64,000 nucleotides of DNA, from positions 186,001 to 250,000 of the forward strand of contig JAAZIU010000013.1 of assembly GCA_012800735.1 (NCBI GenBank), given 5' to 3'. Position 1 is the first letter of the stretch. Each line of letters begins with the position of its first letter. The position numbers were made by a program, and so were the translations under genes. The notes under the pieces are model-generated. The model ran no database searches, was not told where the DNA came from, and worked only from the letters and a program-made list of their open reading frames with translations. Positions 43,825 through 52,747 of this stretch are shown piece by piece. This stretch comes from Clostridiales bacterium (GTDB lineage: Bacteria > Bacillota > Clostridia > Oscillospirales > CAG-272).

Positions 43825-46083
43825 CTACATTTTGATCTGACTCATTTCGGCGTCAAGAGAGGGGATCTTTGACGTTGCGGCGGGGATCTTTGTCCTCTTT
43901 AAAGCCGAAACGTCGCCGAACCGGCTTAATTCATCGGTAGCTTCGGTAAGCGTCTGACCGGAACGCAAGTTTAGAAGCTTATTGCCGCCGGCAGAACGGG
44001 TCGCAAGCTGAGGAATAAGTCCGGAACTTATGACCGCGCCGCGTCCGAGAGAGTTAATCAATAAAATGTCGACCTCAGACGGCTTATGCTCTTTATCAAT
44101 TTCAGCAATGACCGCCGCAAGAGGAGAGGCGGCGTTGTAAGCGTTTTGCAGCTTGCGGCGCTTCTGCTGAGTTTGATAAGCAGAAATCGGGATACGGGCG
44201 CCTTTGCCGTTTTCGTAAATGAACACGAGATTATAGTCATCTTTTTTATAATCGGTGACCGCCGCCATAAACAGCGCCTTTTCGTCCTCGTCCATTCCCA
44301 ATTTGGTCGGGATATAGTCGCCAAGCTCGGAGGCTTTCTGGTGCTCAAAATCGTTTACTTGAGCCTTATAAGCCTGCGCGCGGTCGGTTATGAAGATAAG
44401 CTCCGTCGAGCCTGAAAGCTCGCGGTTGAATATTATCCTGTCTCCTTCTTTGAGTTTATGATCCGAGCTCATGCGCAATGAAGCGGCGCTTATCCGCTTG
44501 AAATAGCCTTCTGATGTGAAAAATACATGCGATACGGTATCATCCGGTTCTTCGTCGGATTCGTCGTATACTTCGACATCCTCCGAATACATTATCTGCG
44601 TCAGCCGCGGCTTGCCGTATTTTGACTTTACCTCTCTGAGCTCTTTTATTATATGTTTTTTCAGCTTCTTTTCGTCACCGATTATATCGGCAAGCTCGGC
44701 GGTTTCCTTTTTCAGCGTCTCGATATTCTTCATCTGGTTAAGAATATATTCGCGGTTTATATTCCGCAGCTTGATATCGGCGACGAATTCCGCCTGCGCT
44801 TCGTCTATCGAAAAGCCGCTCATCAGATTGGGCACGACTTCGCGGTCGAGTTTTGTTTCCCGAATAATTTTAATCGCTTTATCGATATCTAAAAGTATCT
44901 TTCCGAGACCTATCAGCAGGTGAAGCCGCTCGTTCTTTTTATCAAGCTGATAGCTGAGCCGGCGCTTTACGCAGCCGATACGGAAGCGTATCCACTCCTC
45001 AAGCAGTCCCCTGACACCCAAAACTTTCGGAACGCCGTCGATGAGAACGTTGAAGTTGCAGTCAAATCCGTCTTCGAGGGTCGTCATCTTATACAGCTTC
45101 AGCATAAGCTTATCCGGGTCGACGCCGCGGCGAAGGTCGAGGGTCAGTTTAAAGCCTTCAAGATCGATTTCGTCGCGGAAATCGGTTATTTCTTTGAGTT
45201 TGTTGTCTTTGACAAGATCGGAAATACGCTTGAGTATCTGTTCTATCGATGTCGAATAAGGTATCTCGATTATGTCGATGCAGTTTGCTTTCGGGTCGTA
45301 TACATATTTGGCGCGGACACGGAAGCTGCCGCGGCCGGTTCTGTATATCTCCCCCATCTCTCCCCGGTCGTAGAGAAGGATTCCGCCGCAGGGAAAGTCG
45401 GGCGCGCGAAGGATGTCCAGAAGCTGTTCCGTCGTCGTATCCGGGTTCAACAGCATTTGCATCGCGGCGTCGCAGGTTTCTGCCAGATTAAAAGAGCAGA
45501 TATTCGATGCCATGCCTACTGCTATACCGACATTGGGCGTCACCAATATATTTGGAAAGCTTGTGGGCAAAAGAACCGGTTCCGTTGTAGTGTTATCGTA
45601 ATTCGGGACCAGATCAACGGCGTCTTCATTAATGCCGCCGAAAATCTCCGAGCAGAAAGGATCCAGCCGGCACATGGTATATCTCGGCGCAGCGTAAGCC
45701 ATGTCCGAGCTGTAATGCTTGCCGAAGCTGCCTTTTGAATCAATGAAAGGATGGAGCAGCGATTCGTTTCCCCTTGTCAGCCTGACGAGGGTTTCATATA
45801 TCGCGTCGCTGCCGTGGGGGTTTAGCTGCATCGTCTGCCCTACGACATTGGCGCTTTTTGTCATCGCTCCGGTAAGCAGCCCCATTTTATACATGGTGTA
45901 GAGAAGCTTGCGGTGCGACGGCTTGAAGCCGTCGATTTCGGGAATTGCGCGAGCGACTATTACGCTCATCGCGTAAGGCATGAAGTTTTTTTCTATTGTT
46001 TCGACGATAGGTTGTTTTTCAACTGCCGCCGGCGGCGCTTCCTGTTTTTTGTTTTTTGCGCCCGTGCTTTTTTTTCTTGCCAT
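43825..46083 (-). CDS. Type II topoisomerase subunit A (divergent ParC/GyrA-like)
   Basis: 752 aa. The catalytic Tyr is Y135 in AAPRYTMCRL, and the breakage-reunion core, coiled coil (residues ~400-500) and beta-pinwheel-like C-terminal part are present. No complete GyrA-box is seen, so topoisomerase IV type is favoured. The quinolone-pocket segment reads NPHGSDAIYE, where the usual form is HPHGDSAVYD/E, so the standard Ser is Asp. No subunit B gene is adjacent. GGAG lies before the start. It appears co-directional with Sua5 and prfA and may share a transcript. Confidence 0.85.
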   Translation of the reverse strand: MARKKSTGAKNKKQEAPPAAVEKQPIVETIEKNFMPYAMSVIVARAIPEIDGFKPSHRKLLYTMYKMGLLTGAMTKSANVVGQTMQLNPHGSDAIYETLVRLTRGNESLLHPFIDSKGSFGKHYSSDMAYAAPRYTMCRLDPFCSEIFGGINEDAVDLVPNYDNTTTEPVLLPTSFPNILVTPNVGIAVGMASNICSFNLAETCDAAMQMLLNPDTTTEQLLDILRAPDFPCGGILLYDRGEMGEIYRTGRGSFRVRAKYVYDPKANCIDIIEIPYSTSIEQILKRISDLVKDNKLKEITDFRDEIDLEGFKLTLDLRRGVDPDKLMLKLYKMTTLEDGFDCNFNVLIDGVPKVLGVRGLLEEWIRFRIGCVKRRLSYQLDKKNERLHLLIGLGKILLDIDKAIKIIRETKLDREVVPNLMSGFSIDEAQAEFVADIKLRNINREYILNQMKNIETLKKETAELADIIGDEKKLKKHIIKELREVKSKYGKPRLTQIMYSEDVEVYDESDEEPDDTVSHVFFTSEGYFKRISAASLRMSSDHKLKEGDRIIFNRELSGSTELIFITDRAQAYKAQVNDFEHQKASELGDYIPTKLGMDEDEKALFMAAVTDYKKDDYNLVFIYENGKGARIPISAYQTQQKRRKLQNAYNAASPLAAVIAEIDKEHKPSEVDILLINSLGRGAVISSGLIPQLATRSAGGNKLLNLRSGQTLTEATDELSRFGDVSALKRTKIPAATSKIPSLDAEMSQIKM

Positions 46084-46117
46084 TAATTAACAGCTCCACT
46101 ATATTTATTCTGACTTG

Positions 46118-47143
46118 TTAAAGTTTTATTATCTGAAAACCGGCGGCTTTCAGAAGGCGGTTCAACACCGCAAGCCCGAGACCGCTGTCCTCCGGCAGGC
46201 GTCCGTAAATCACATCGACTTCTTTAAACGATCTCAGACATTCAAACAGCCGGTGCGCCTGAACTCCGTCGTCGCCCCTGGGACCTAAAGACACCGAGCC
46301 CGGGAGCGCAAGCAGCGGAGTATCTTCATCGCAGCATAAAACCCCGACTTTCTTTCCTTCTGCTGCAAGCTCCTCCGCTTTTGCGGTTATCCATTCATAT
46401 ACCGAGGCGTCGCTGCCGTCGAGCAGATACACCGGAGCATCCGGGGCATAATGGCGGTATTTCATTCCCGGAGCCGAAGGTCTGCCTATGAATTCTTCTT
46501 TTACCGAGCTGCCTATTTCGATGTCGGGAATTACTTCCTTCAGCATTTCTATAGTTATTCCGCCGGGGCGCAGCAGAACTGCCTTATCGCCGTCGAGAGA
46601 AACAATGGTTGATTCAAGTCCGATTTCCGATTCTCCGCCGTCAATTATGACATCGACGCGGCCGTACATATCTTCGATAGCCGATTTTAATGAGGTTACA
46701 CTCGGTTTGCCGGACAGATTTGCGCTCGGGGCGGCAACCGGAACACCCGACAGGGCGCAAAGTTTTTGAGCGATGGGATTTGACGGAACTCTTACCGCTA
46801 CCGTCGGCAGTCCCGCCGAAACGGTGTCCGGGATTATGCTTTTCTTACGCACAACACAGGTAAGAGGTCCGGGCAGAAATTTTTCAGAAAGCTTGTAAAA
46901 GCTTTTTGGCGGATAGGCGTATTTTTCAACGTCAGCAACCGACGGAAGAGTGATTATCAAGGGGTTGTCGGAAGGACGCCCTTTGGCTTTGTATATCTTC
47001 TCCGCGGCATCGGAACTCAAGGCGTCGGCGCCGAGACCGTAGACGGTTTCGGTCGGGAAAACTACCAGCCCGCCGTCTCTTATTACTTTCGCTGCGTATT
47101 TAAGCGACTCCTCGTCCGGTTCGTAGATCATCCTGGTATTCAT
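46118..47143 (-). CDS. Threonylcarbamoyl-AMP synthase (Sua5/YwlC type)
   Basis: 341 aa. The YrdC domain occupies residues ~1-200: FPTETVYGLGADALSSDAAEKIYKAKGRPSDNPLI, then AAPSANLSGKPS and LLRPGGIT. The rest is the Sua5 C-terminal domain (PSAPGMKYRHYAPDAPVYL near 225). It makes the L-threonylcarbamoyl-AMP used for the t6A37 modification of ANN-decoding tRNAs. It starts 2 bases after the prfA stop, a common arrangement in Clostridia. Confidence 0.9.
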   Translation of the reverse strand: MNTRMIYEPDEESLKYAAKVIRDGGLVVFPTETVYGLGADALSSDAAEKIYKAKGRPSDNPLIITLPSVADVEKYAYPPKSFYKLSEKFLPGPLTCVVRKKSIIPDTVSAGLPTVAVRVPSNPIAQKLCALSGVPVAAPSANLSGKPSVTSLKSAIEDMYGRVDVIIDGGESEIGLESTIVSLDGDKAVLLRPGGITIEMLKEVIPDIEIGSSVKEEFIGRPSAPGMKYRHYAPDAPVYLLDGSDASVYEWITAKAEELAAEGKKVGVLCCDEDTPLLALPGSVSLGPRGDDGVQAHRLFECLRSFKEVDVIYGRLPEDSGLGLAVLNRLLKAAGFQIIKL

Positions 47144-47145
47144 AT

Positions 47146-48225
47146 CTAAAATTCGCTGTTTTTAAGTTTCTCGGCGGTATCCGCGGCGGTCAGCGCGTCT
47201 ATCATTTCGTTAAGATCTCCGTTGAGGAAAGCTTCAAGCGAATGAAGGGTCCTGCCGATGCGATGATCGGTGACGCGGCTTTGCGGGTAATTGTAGGTGC
47301 GGATACGCTCGGAGCGGTCGCCGGTACCTACCTGAGAGCGGCGCTCGCTTGAGCGCTTCTCGTGAGCTTCGGTGCGCTTTATGTCAAGAAGGCGGGTTTT
47401 TAGCAGCTTCATGGCTTTATCGCGGTTTTTGAACTGGCTGCGCTCCTCCTGACACTCAACGACCATTCCCGTAGGAAGATAGGTAAGTCTTACCGCCGAT
47501 TCGGTTTTGTTTACATGCTGTCCTCCGGCGCCGGTGCTCTTTATCGTCTCCATTTTTATTTCTTCGGGACGGACTTCAATCTCGACATCTTCTGCCTGAG
47601 GCAGCACCGCCACCGTCGCTGTGGAGGTCTGTATCCTTCCCTGAGCTTCTGTTTGAGGCACCCGCTGCACCCTATGCACTCCTGACTCGAATTTAAGCCT
47701 TGAATAGGCGCCTTCCCCCTCGACTGTGAATATTATCTCTTTATAGCCGCCCAGTTCGGTTTCGTTTGCGTCGGTGATATCCAAGCTATAGCCCATTGAC
47801 ATTGCATACATGCTGTACATACGAAAAAGAACGGCGGCGAAAAGCGCCGCTTCCTCTCCTCCGGCTCCGGCGCGAATTTCCATCACAACCGAACGGTCGT
47901 CGTCCTCATCCTTCGGAAGCAGCAGGATTTTTAGCTCTTCTTTGCAGGTTTCGGCTTTCGGTCGGGTCTCATCAAGCTCCATCTGAGCAAGAAGGCGAAT
48001 CTCTTCGTCTGTTTCGTCCGATGCGAGCAGCTCCTCGGCTTCGCTGAGATGCTCTTTATATATTTTATATTCCCGGTATTTTTCGATTACCGGCTCAAGC
48101 GCTTTTCTGTCGATATGAAGCCGTTTATAATTTTCTATATCCGACGCCGCCGATGGTTCGGAAAGCATTTCAAGTATGCTTTTATATTTTATTTCAGCTT
48201 CGTCAAGCTTGTCAAAAAGTGACAC
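47146..48225 (-). CDS. prfA: Peptide chain release factor 1
   Basis: 359 aa, GTG start with GGAG 8 bases upstream. The GGQ motif is GAGGQHVNKTESAVRLTYLPTG, and the stop-codon region reads VHRVQRVPQTEAQGRIQTS. It releases peptides at UAA and UAG. The normally conserved RIHTS is RIQTS here, replacing the His that sits by the stop codon in RF1 structures. TAG stops are used nearby (prfA itself ends in TAG), so recoding of UAG is unlikely. Confidence 0.93.
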   Translation of the reverse strand: MSLFDKLDEAEIKYKSILEMLSEPSAASDIENYKRLHIDRKALEPVIEKYREYKIYKEHLSEAEELLASDETDEEIRLLAQMELDETRPKAETCKEELKILLLPKDEDDDRSVVMEIRAGAGGEEAALFAAVLFRMYSMYAMSMGYSLDITDANETELGGYKEIIFTVEGEGAYSRLKFESGVHRVQRVPQTEAQGRIQTSTATVAVLPQAEDVEIEVRPEEIKMETIKSTGAGGQHVNKTESAVRLTYLPTGMVVECQEERSQFKNRDKAMKLLKTRLLDIKRTEAHEKRSSERRSQVGTGDRSERIRTYNYPQSRVTDHRIGRTLHSLEAFLNGDLNEMIDALTAADTAEKLKNSEF

Positions 48226-48457
48226 TGATTTATCTCCGTTATTAAGATTATTAATATATATTATACCACCTTCGTCTGAATTATTCCACCTTTATATGTA
48301 AAAAGTGAGGAAAAGATTAGATACGGCAAGGCCAACGAAACGGTATTTCAACAGCCGAAACGAAATAATTATGCACAAAATTAGATGTATATATTTGGTT
48401 ATTCACACAGAAAAACTCAACTTGTTCGTTTTTTGAACAACTTTAATCCAATTCTTA

Positions 48458-48486
48458 TTGACAAAACTAAATATATATTTTATAAT
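48458..48486 (+). promoter_or_regulatory. Promoter of the AraC regulator gene
   Basis: TTGACA (48458-48463), a 17-bp spacer and TATAAT (48481-48486). An inverted repeat TTGTTC/GAACAA lies just upstream (48422-48440) and could be a regulator site. Confidence 0.6.
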
Positions 48487-48518
48487 AATATATACTGTTA
48501 ATTGGAGGAAACGCCTCG

Positions 48519-49286
48519 ATGCGCAAATATGATTCAATTCCGCTCCCCGAAGTACTGAGCATCGCAAGATGCAGCCGCACCGTATTTGTCAAAAACAGCG
48601 GCTCAGATTCGGAATGGAGCGCCGTGCTTGTCTGTTCCGGAAAAATCAGCGTCACTGTGGACGGCCAGACCGGAGCTGCCGAAAGCGGCGGAGTTGTTTT
48701 TTTCCCGCCCGGCAAGCAGTATGAAAGAGACATTATCGAACCGGCAGAATTTCTCTTTCTCCGACTCAAATGGAATAAAAGCGACGCTGCGATGCAGGAA
48801 GCGTCTTTTTATCCCTGCGGTGTCGCGGGGATTCAAAACGTTGAGCGGGCGAAAGTTGATATCGCAAAGCTTAAAACGATGTCCGGAGAAGCGCCGACGC
48901 TGCCGATGCAGCATATTTTTCGCGACCTTATTTTTACTATATTATTCGGCGATACCTCGGTTGACGACGAGGCAATCAACGCCGCAATAGAAACAATAGA
49001 AAATGATTACAGCTCTCCTATCAAAATAGCCGCTCTGGCAAAAGCCTCCGGGATGTCTCATGTCAATTTCAGCCACCGCTTCAACGCCGCAACCGGAATG
49101 AATCCCATTGAATATCTCAGAATGACGCGTCTTTCAAATGCAAAAGAACTTATTGTTAACACCGATCGTTCAATAGCTGAAGTTGCGGCTTTGTGCGGAT
49201 TTGACAACCAATTCTATTTTTCAAAGTGTTTCAGAGAGGCATTTGCTCTTTCGCCGATGAAATTCCGCCAACTGCATAGAATTTAA
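48519..49286 (+). CDS. AraC-family transcriptional regulator
   Basis: 255 aa. The N-terminal ~130 residues form a cupin-like sensing domain (KISVTVDGQTGAAESGGVVFFPPGKQYE). The C-terminal two HTH motifs are LAKASGMSHVNFSHRFNAATGMNPIEYLRMTRLSNAKELI and IAEVAALCGFDNQFYFSKCFREAFALSPMKFR, the AraC signature. Its targets are unknown. It faces the topoisomerase-prfA block and points toward the small-lipoprotein genes. GGAGG lies ~10 bases before the ATG. Confidence 0.9.
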   Translation: MRKYDSIPLPEVLSIARCSRTVFVKNSGSDSEWSAVLVCSGKISVTVDGQTGAAESGGVVFFPPGKQYERDIIEPAEFLFLRLKWNKSDAAMQEASFYPCGVAGIQNVERAKVDIAKLKTMSGEAPTLPMQHIFRDLIFTILFGDTSVDDEAINAAIETIENDYSSPIKIAALAKASGMSHVNFSHRFNAATGMNPIEYLRMTRLSNAKELIVNTDRSIAEVAALCGFDNQFYFSKCFREAFALSPMKFRQLHRI

Positions 49287-49324
49287 TGTATTTCACCGCG
49301 TCATTTTTTAATCTGCCACCAACA

Positions 49325-49373
49325 ATACGGGAGCTGCAACAATATCTGAGTTTGCTGCAGCTCCCGTATTTGT
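49325..49373 (+). terminator. Terminator after the AraC gene
   Basis: A 14-bp perfect stem (49325-49338 with 49356-49369) followed by T-rich sequence, between convergent genes. Confidence 0.65.
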
Positions 49374-49386
49374 GTTTCATTCGGCG

Positions 49387-49872
49387 TCAGCCTACTGCTA
49401 CGGTATCGGCGAGCGGAACCGTGGATGCCGGGTCGATCGTAAGACCGTATACTTTTGCGAGAATATTGTCGAACTCTTGAATCTCGGGCTCGGATGCAAA
49501 CGGGTCTAAGATATACGTGGGATTATCATCGGTGACAATCCCCTCATACACCATGCGGGCTTCGGCAAGCCCTTCCGGACTGAGAAGCGGTTCGTTAAAG
49601 TCGATCAGCAGATAAAACGCTTTGAACTTGCGCAGGTCATCCTCCGATTCTATATATTCGCAAATCAGCTCAAAGTCGGCTTTCTCATAGGCGCGGCAGA
49701 CAAATTGTGACCCCGGAACAATCAACCCCGCATCGCCGTAGTATGCGGCGATACGCTCCGATTTCAGCTCCTCGAAAACGGGCGCCTTGTCCTTTTCCCC
49801 GCAAGATACAGCCGCCGCAACTAAGAGAATAAATACAACAAGCAATGAAAGTAACTTAACGTTGCGTTTCAT
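49387..49872 (-). CDS. Small lipoprotein of unknown function (paralogue of next)
   Basis: 161 aa. A signal peptide ends at lipobox AAVSC near residue 24. The mature part is acidic (EKDKAPVFEELKSERIAAYYGDAGLIVPGS). It closely resembles the 158-aa protein encoded 77 bases upstream, including an identical AAGGAGGAATT ribosome site. I do not recognise a family. It is probably anchored on the outer face of the membrane. Confidence 0.65.
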   Translation of the reverse strand: MKRNVKLLSLLVVFILLVAAAVSCGEKDKAPVFEELKSERIAAYYGDAGLIVPGSQFVCRAYEKADFELICEYIESEDDLRKFKAFYLLIDFNEPLLSPEGLAEARMVYEGIVTDDNPTYILDPFASEPEIQEFDNILAKVYGLTIDPASTVPLADTVAVG

Positions 49873-49949
49873 GGTAATTCCTCCTTAAATATGGTTATAT
49901 ATGGCAGACTTTCGTAACGATTAAAGGGAAAATAATCCTTGCCGTGTTC

Positions 49950-50426
49950 TCAGCCGGCGGGCGCGGCTTCGGTTGTGTCAACTTCCAGCCCGAATACTTC
50001 GGCGAAAATCGTGTCTAGTAAAACAATTTCCTTATCGGATAATCTCAGGTCACAGACATAAACGGGATCATCATAGGCGACACCGTCCACATGCGCTTCG
50101 AGAAGCTCGTCGATCCGGCCGGGGTCAAGCGTTAAGTCTTTAAAGTCAATCTGAGTGTAGAAGGCTTCGAGTTTTTTCTGATAATCTTCCGTGGTAACGG
50201 CTTTACAGATTGCTTCGAAGTCAGTCTTCTCATAAGCATAGCAGATATATTTCGATCCCGGAAAAATCAGCCCCGCATCGCCGTAGAAAGCGGCAATACG
50301 TTCTGACTGCATCTCCTCGAAAACGGGCGCCTTGTCCTTATCCCCGCAAGACGCGGCCGCCGCTATTATCATGAATAAGAGGAGAAAAGTGACAAGCAAT
50401 GAAAACGGTTTAAACATGCGTTTCAT
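49950..50426 (-). CDS. Small lipoprotein of unknown function (paralogue)
   Basis: 158 aa, lipobox AAASC near residue 27. It shares with the neighbouring lipoprotein the block KDKAPVFEE-x-x-SERIAA-x-YGDAGLI-x-PGS and a Phe-Glu-x-Ile-C helix. The two arose by tandem duplication; their upstream leaders are also similar. The 42-bp palindrome lies over its promoter region. No family recognised. Confidence 0.65.
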   Translation of the reverse strand: MKRMFKPFSLLVTFLLLFMIIAAAASCGDKDKAPVFEEMQSERIAAFYGDAGLIFPGSKYICYAYEKTDFEAICKAVTTEDYQKKLEAFYTQIDFKDLTLDPGRIDELLEAHVDGVAYDDPVYVCDLRLSDKEIVLLDTIFAEVFGLEVDTTEAAPAG

Positions 50427-50513
50427 AACAATTCCTCCTTAAATATGGTTGTTACATATGGCATATTTCCGTAAAATAAGCGGAAATATAACACCTTATA
50501 TTCTGATTATAGC

Positions 50514-50555
50514 ACTCAACCGCAATATAGTGTTAACACTATATTGCGGTTGAGT
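50514..50555. repeat. Perfect 42-bp palindrome
   Basis: Each 21-base half is the exact reverse complement of the other, with no spacer; the centre is GTTAAC. On the minus strand it lies directly upstream of TATAAT (50511-50506), covering the -35 position of the probable promoter of the lipoprotein gene. Confidence 0.9.
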
Positions 50556-50664
50556 TACATTATTGTTAATTTAATTAAGGAAGTTTAAAGTTAAATCCGG
50601 TTGATAATCAGTTCGTTTCAGAGAGTCAATTTACCGGTTATTCGGCGGATTTCTAATCGGAATA

Positions 50665-51834
50665 TCAAAGCCCTATATCGGCAAGCTTTTTGATTTTCTC
50701 GACAAAGCTTGCGGCGCGTTCCCTCAATCCGGGATAAAAGGCTATATAAGTCAGACGGCGGCAAATCTCAAGGTGCGCCTCGCAGATAAGGCGATTATAA
50801 ACGAGATAGGCGTTATGGTAATGCCCGTCAAACTCAAGCATCTCCTTGCCCGGCGTCGCCTGGAGAAGAAAATCGCGGTGGAGCCAGCACCAGCCGTCGA
50901 AGTAATCATGCAGCGCCCTGTCATCCGGGATTATAGCCGATATTTTGTCGAGATGCCGCATGAAGATCTCGTATTCTTCGCCTTTCAGAAGATTGATTGC
51001 GGAACCGTCCGATTCAAAACGGTAAGGTATCGCTTCGACTTTCGGAGACTCGCCTTTGTTGAGCGTCAGCTTTGCGATATAGCCCAGCGTCCACGCTGCA
51101 TCGACTTCTCCGAAGTCTTTGAAGAGAAAGTTGCCGGTGCTGTATACAATGGGCTTGCCTTTGTAATATTCAATTCCCTGCGGACAATGCGGATGACCGC
51201 CTATGACTGCGTCGGCGCCAAGCTCGGTGAAAAGCCGGTAGCGCGAGCGCGCCATCGGCGACGGCAGCGGGTTATGCTCGTTGCCGCCGTGTATCATAAC
51301 GACAACGAAGTCAGATATCTCCCTCTCCTCGACAAGTCTCTCCGTCAGTCTTCCTATTTCAAAGCCCGCGGTTCCGGGTTTATCTGCTTCAGCTACTCCG
51401 AATTCGTTTTCACAGACGCATACGATGGACAGCGATATACCATTTTTCGTTATTCTGAACGCTTTATACGCCTCGTCCAGGTTTTTGCCGGCGCCGGCGT
51501 AACCGATCCCGTTTTCATCAAGCAGCCGAAGAGTGTTATATAGCGGTTCCGCTCCGAAGTCTCCGGTGTGGTTATTTGCAAGATCGGCAAATCCGCAGCC
51601 GGCGGCAAGAAGGAAGCCGATAGTCTGCTCGCCGCCTATGAGATTCGGACCGGCTTTCGGTATCGGTTCGCCCATTCCCTCGGGCGCGAGCGGGTTTTCA
51701 AGATTCATCGCGACGAGATCGGCTGATTCAAATACCGGCATTACGTCGGCAAGAATCTTTTTCGAGTATTCAAAATCTGCTTCAGGCTGATCATGGAAGC
51801 AAATGTCGCCTGTAAAAGCAATCGTAAATGACAT
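50665..51834 (-). CDS. CapA-family metallophosphatase-like protein
   Basis: 389 aa. Motifs typical of the CapA/PgsA group are in order: FTGDICFHD near the start, LVAMNLENPL near 57, DLANNHTGDFG near 85 and VIGGHPHCPQGIEYYKGKPIVYSTGNFLF near 213. The group has a calcineurin-like fold and is linked to poly-gamma-glutamate or capsule handling, but many members are uncharacterised. No signal peptide and no pgsB/C neighbours, so a cytoplasmic phosphoesterase role is as likely. GGAGG lies ahead of the ATG. Confidence 0.75.
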   Translation of the reverse strand: MSFTIAFTGDICFHDQPEADFEYSKKILADVMPVFESADLVAMNLENPLAPEGMGEPIPKAGPNLIGGEQTIGFLLAAGCGFADLANNHTGDFGAEPLYNTLRLLDENGIGYAGAGKNLDEAYKAFRITKNGISLSIVCVCENEFGVAEADKPGTAGFEIGRLTERLVEEREISDFVVVMIHGGNEHNPLPSPMARSRYRLFTELGADAVIGGHPHCPQGIEYYKGKPIVYSTGNFLFKDFGEVDAAWTLGYIAKLTLNKGESPKVEAIPYRFESDGSAINLLKGEEYEIFMRHLDKISAIIPDDRALHDYFDGWCWLHRDFLLQATPGKEMLEFDGHYHNAYLVYNRLICEAHLEICRRLTYIAFYPGLRERAASFVEKIKKLADIGL

Positions 51835-51944
51835 ATAATCCTCCGATTGTCTGTTTTTATCTTGCGATTAATTATAACTGGTTTTGTAACGAATATACTT
51901 TTAGTTCATAAGTCTAATGTGTCGGAATGTAAGGTGTTTATATA

Positions 51945-52274
51945 TCACAGCAGTTCTTCGAGCTTTGCCAAAAAGGCTTCTTCGCCGAAAGTGTTGAACT
52001 TAATAAACATTGCCTGGCTGCCGCCCGAAGCGATCGCGGAAAGCATAACGGGACCGCCGCTCTGAGAGAACAGAGTGATATTGAGACTTAAGCGATTGCC
52101 GCCAAGCCAACTGTATCTTTCGAAGACCATAACTATGCAGCGGGAGCCGTCGGCGCCGTAAAATCTGCTTGAATCTTCAAGAGTAGCGCTGATACTGCCG
52201 CCGAGGATGCCTTGCATGATATGAGAGGCGATCTGTTCTATGTTTCCTGTCAGTGTTTTTTCGAGCTTTGCCAT
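51945..52274 (-). CDS. DUF6054-like small protein (copy A)
   Basis: 109 aa. The start at 52274 is set by GAGGCG 6 bases upstream; an in-frame ATG 9 codons earlier lacks one. MAKLEKTLTGNIEQI at the start and MVFERYSWLGGNRLSLNITLF, LSAIASGGSQ in the core fit the small Clostridial DUF6054 family of unknown function. It is soluble and alpha/beta. A paralogue is encoded immediately upstream. Confidence 0.6.
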   Translation of the reverse strand: MAKLEKTLTGNIEQIASHIMQGILGGSISATLEDSSRFYGADGSRCIVMVFERYSWLGGNRLSLNITLFSQSGGPVMLSAIASGGSQAMFIKFNTFGEEAFLAKLEELL

Positions 52275-52400
52275 GTTAAGCGCCTCGTTAATTTCGCTCA
52301 ATCGTTTTTGTGTTCGGCTATTACATCGGTAAGTTCTTCCGTGATTTTAATTCGTCCGAAGTTTTATAACGTACGTCTTGTCCTGTTTTGATTCGTTTTC

Positions 52401-52724
52401 TTACAAAATCTTATCAAGCTCTTTGATAATCTTCTCGTCTCCGTAGGTGTTTAATTTGGTGGTGCCCTGGGCGCCGCCCGAGGCTATTGCAGTAAGCTTA
52501 ACCGAATCATCGCCTTCGGAAAACAGCGTTATTGTGATAGTTGCGCGATTGGCGCCCATCCAACTGTATCTCTCAAAGACCATTACGGTACAGCGGCAGC
52601 TGTCGTTCCCGTAACTGCATGAATCTATAAAAGTAGCGGTATAGCTTACTTTGAGTATAGATTCTTTGATGTTTTCGGCAATCTCTTCAATGTTTCCGGT
52701 CAGTGTTTTTTCAAGTTTTGCCAT
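52401..52724 (-). CDS. DUF6054-like small protein (copy B)
   Basis: 107 aa, start at 52724 with GAGGTG upstream. It is a clear paralogue of the 109-aa protein: the first 16 residues and the MVFERYSWMGANR core are nearly identical. Copy B has three cysteines in a CSYGNDSCRC loop that copy A lacks. It follows the single-pass membrane protein gene after 23 bases, so 53557 to 51945 is probably one operon. Confidence 0.6.
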   Translation of the reverse strand: MAKLEKTLTGNIEEIAENIKESILKVSYTATFIDSCSYGNDSCRCTVMVFERYSWMGANRATITITLFSEGDDSVKLTAIASGGAQGTTKLNTYGDEKIIKELDKIL

Positions 52725-52747
52725 TTTTAGCACCTCATTAACTTCAC

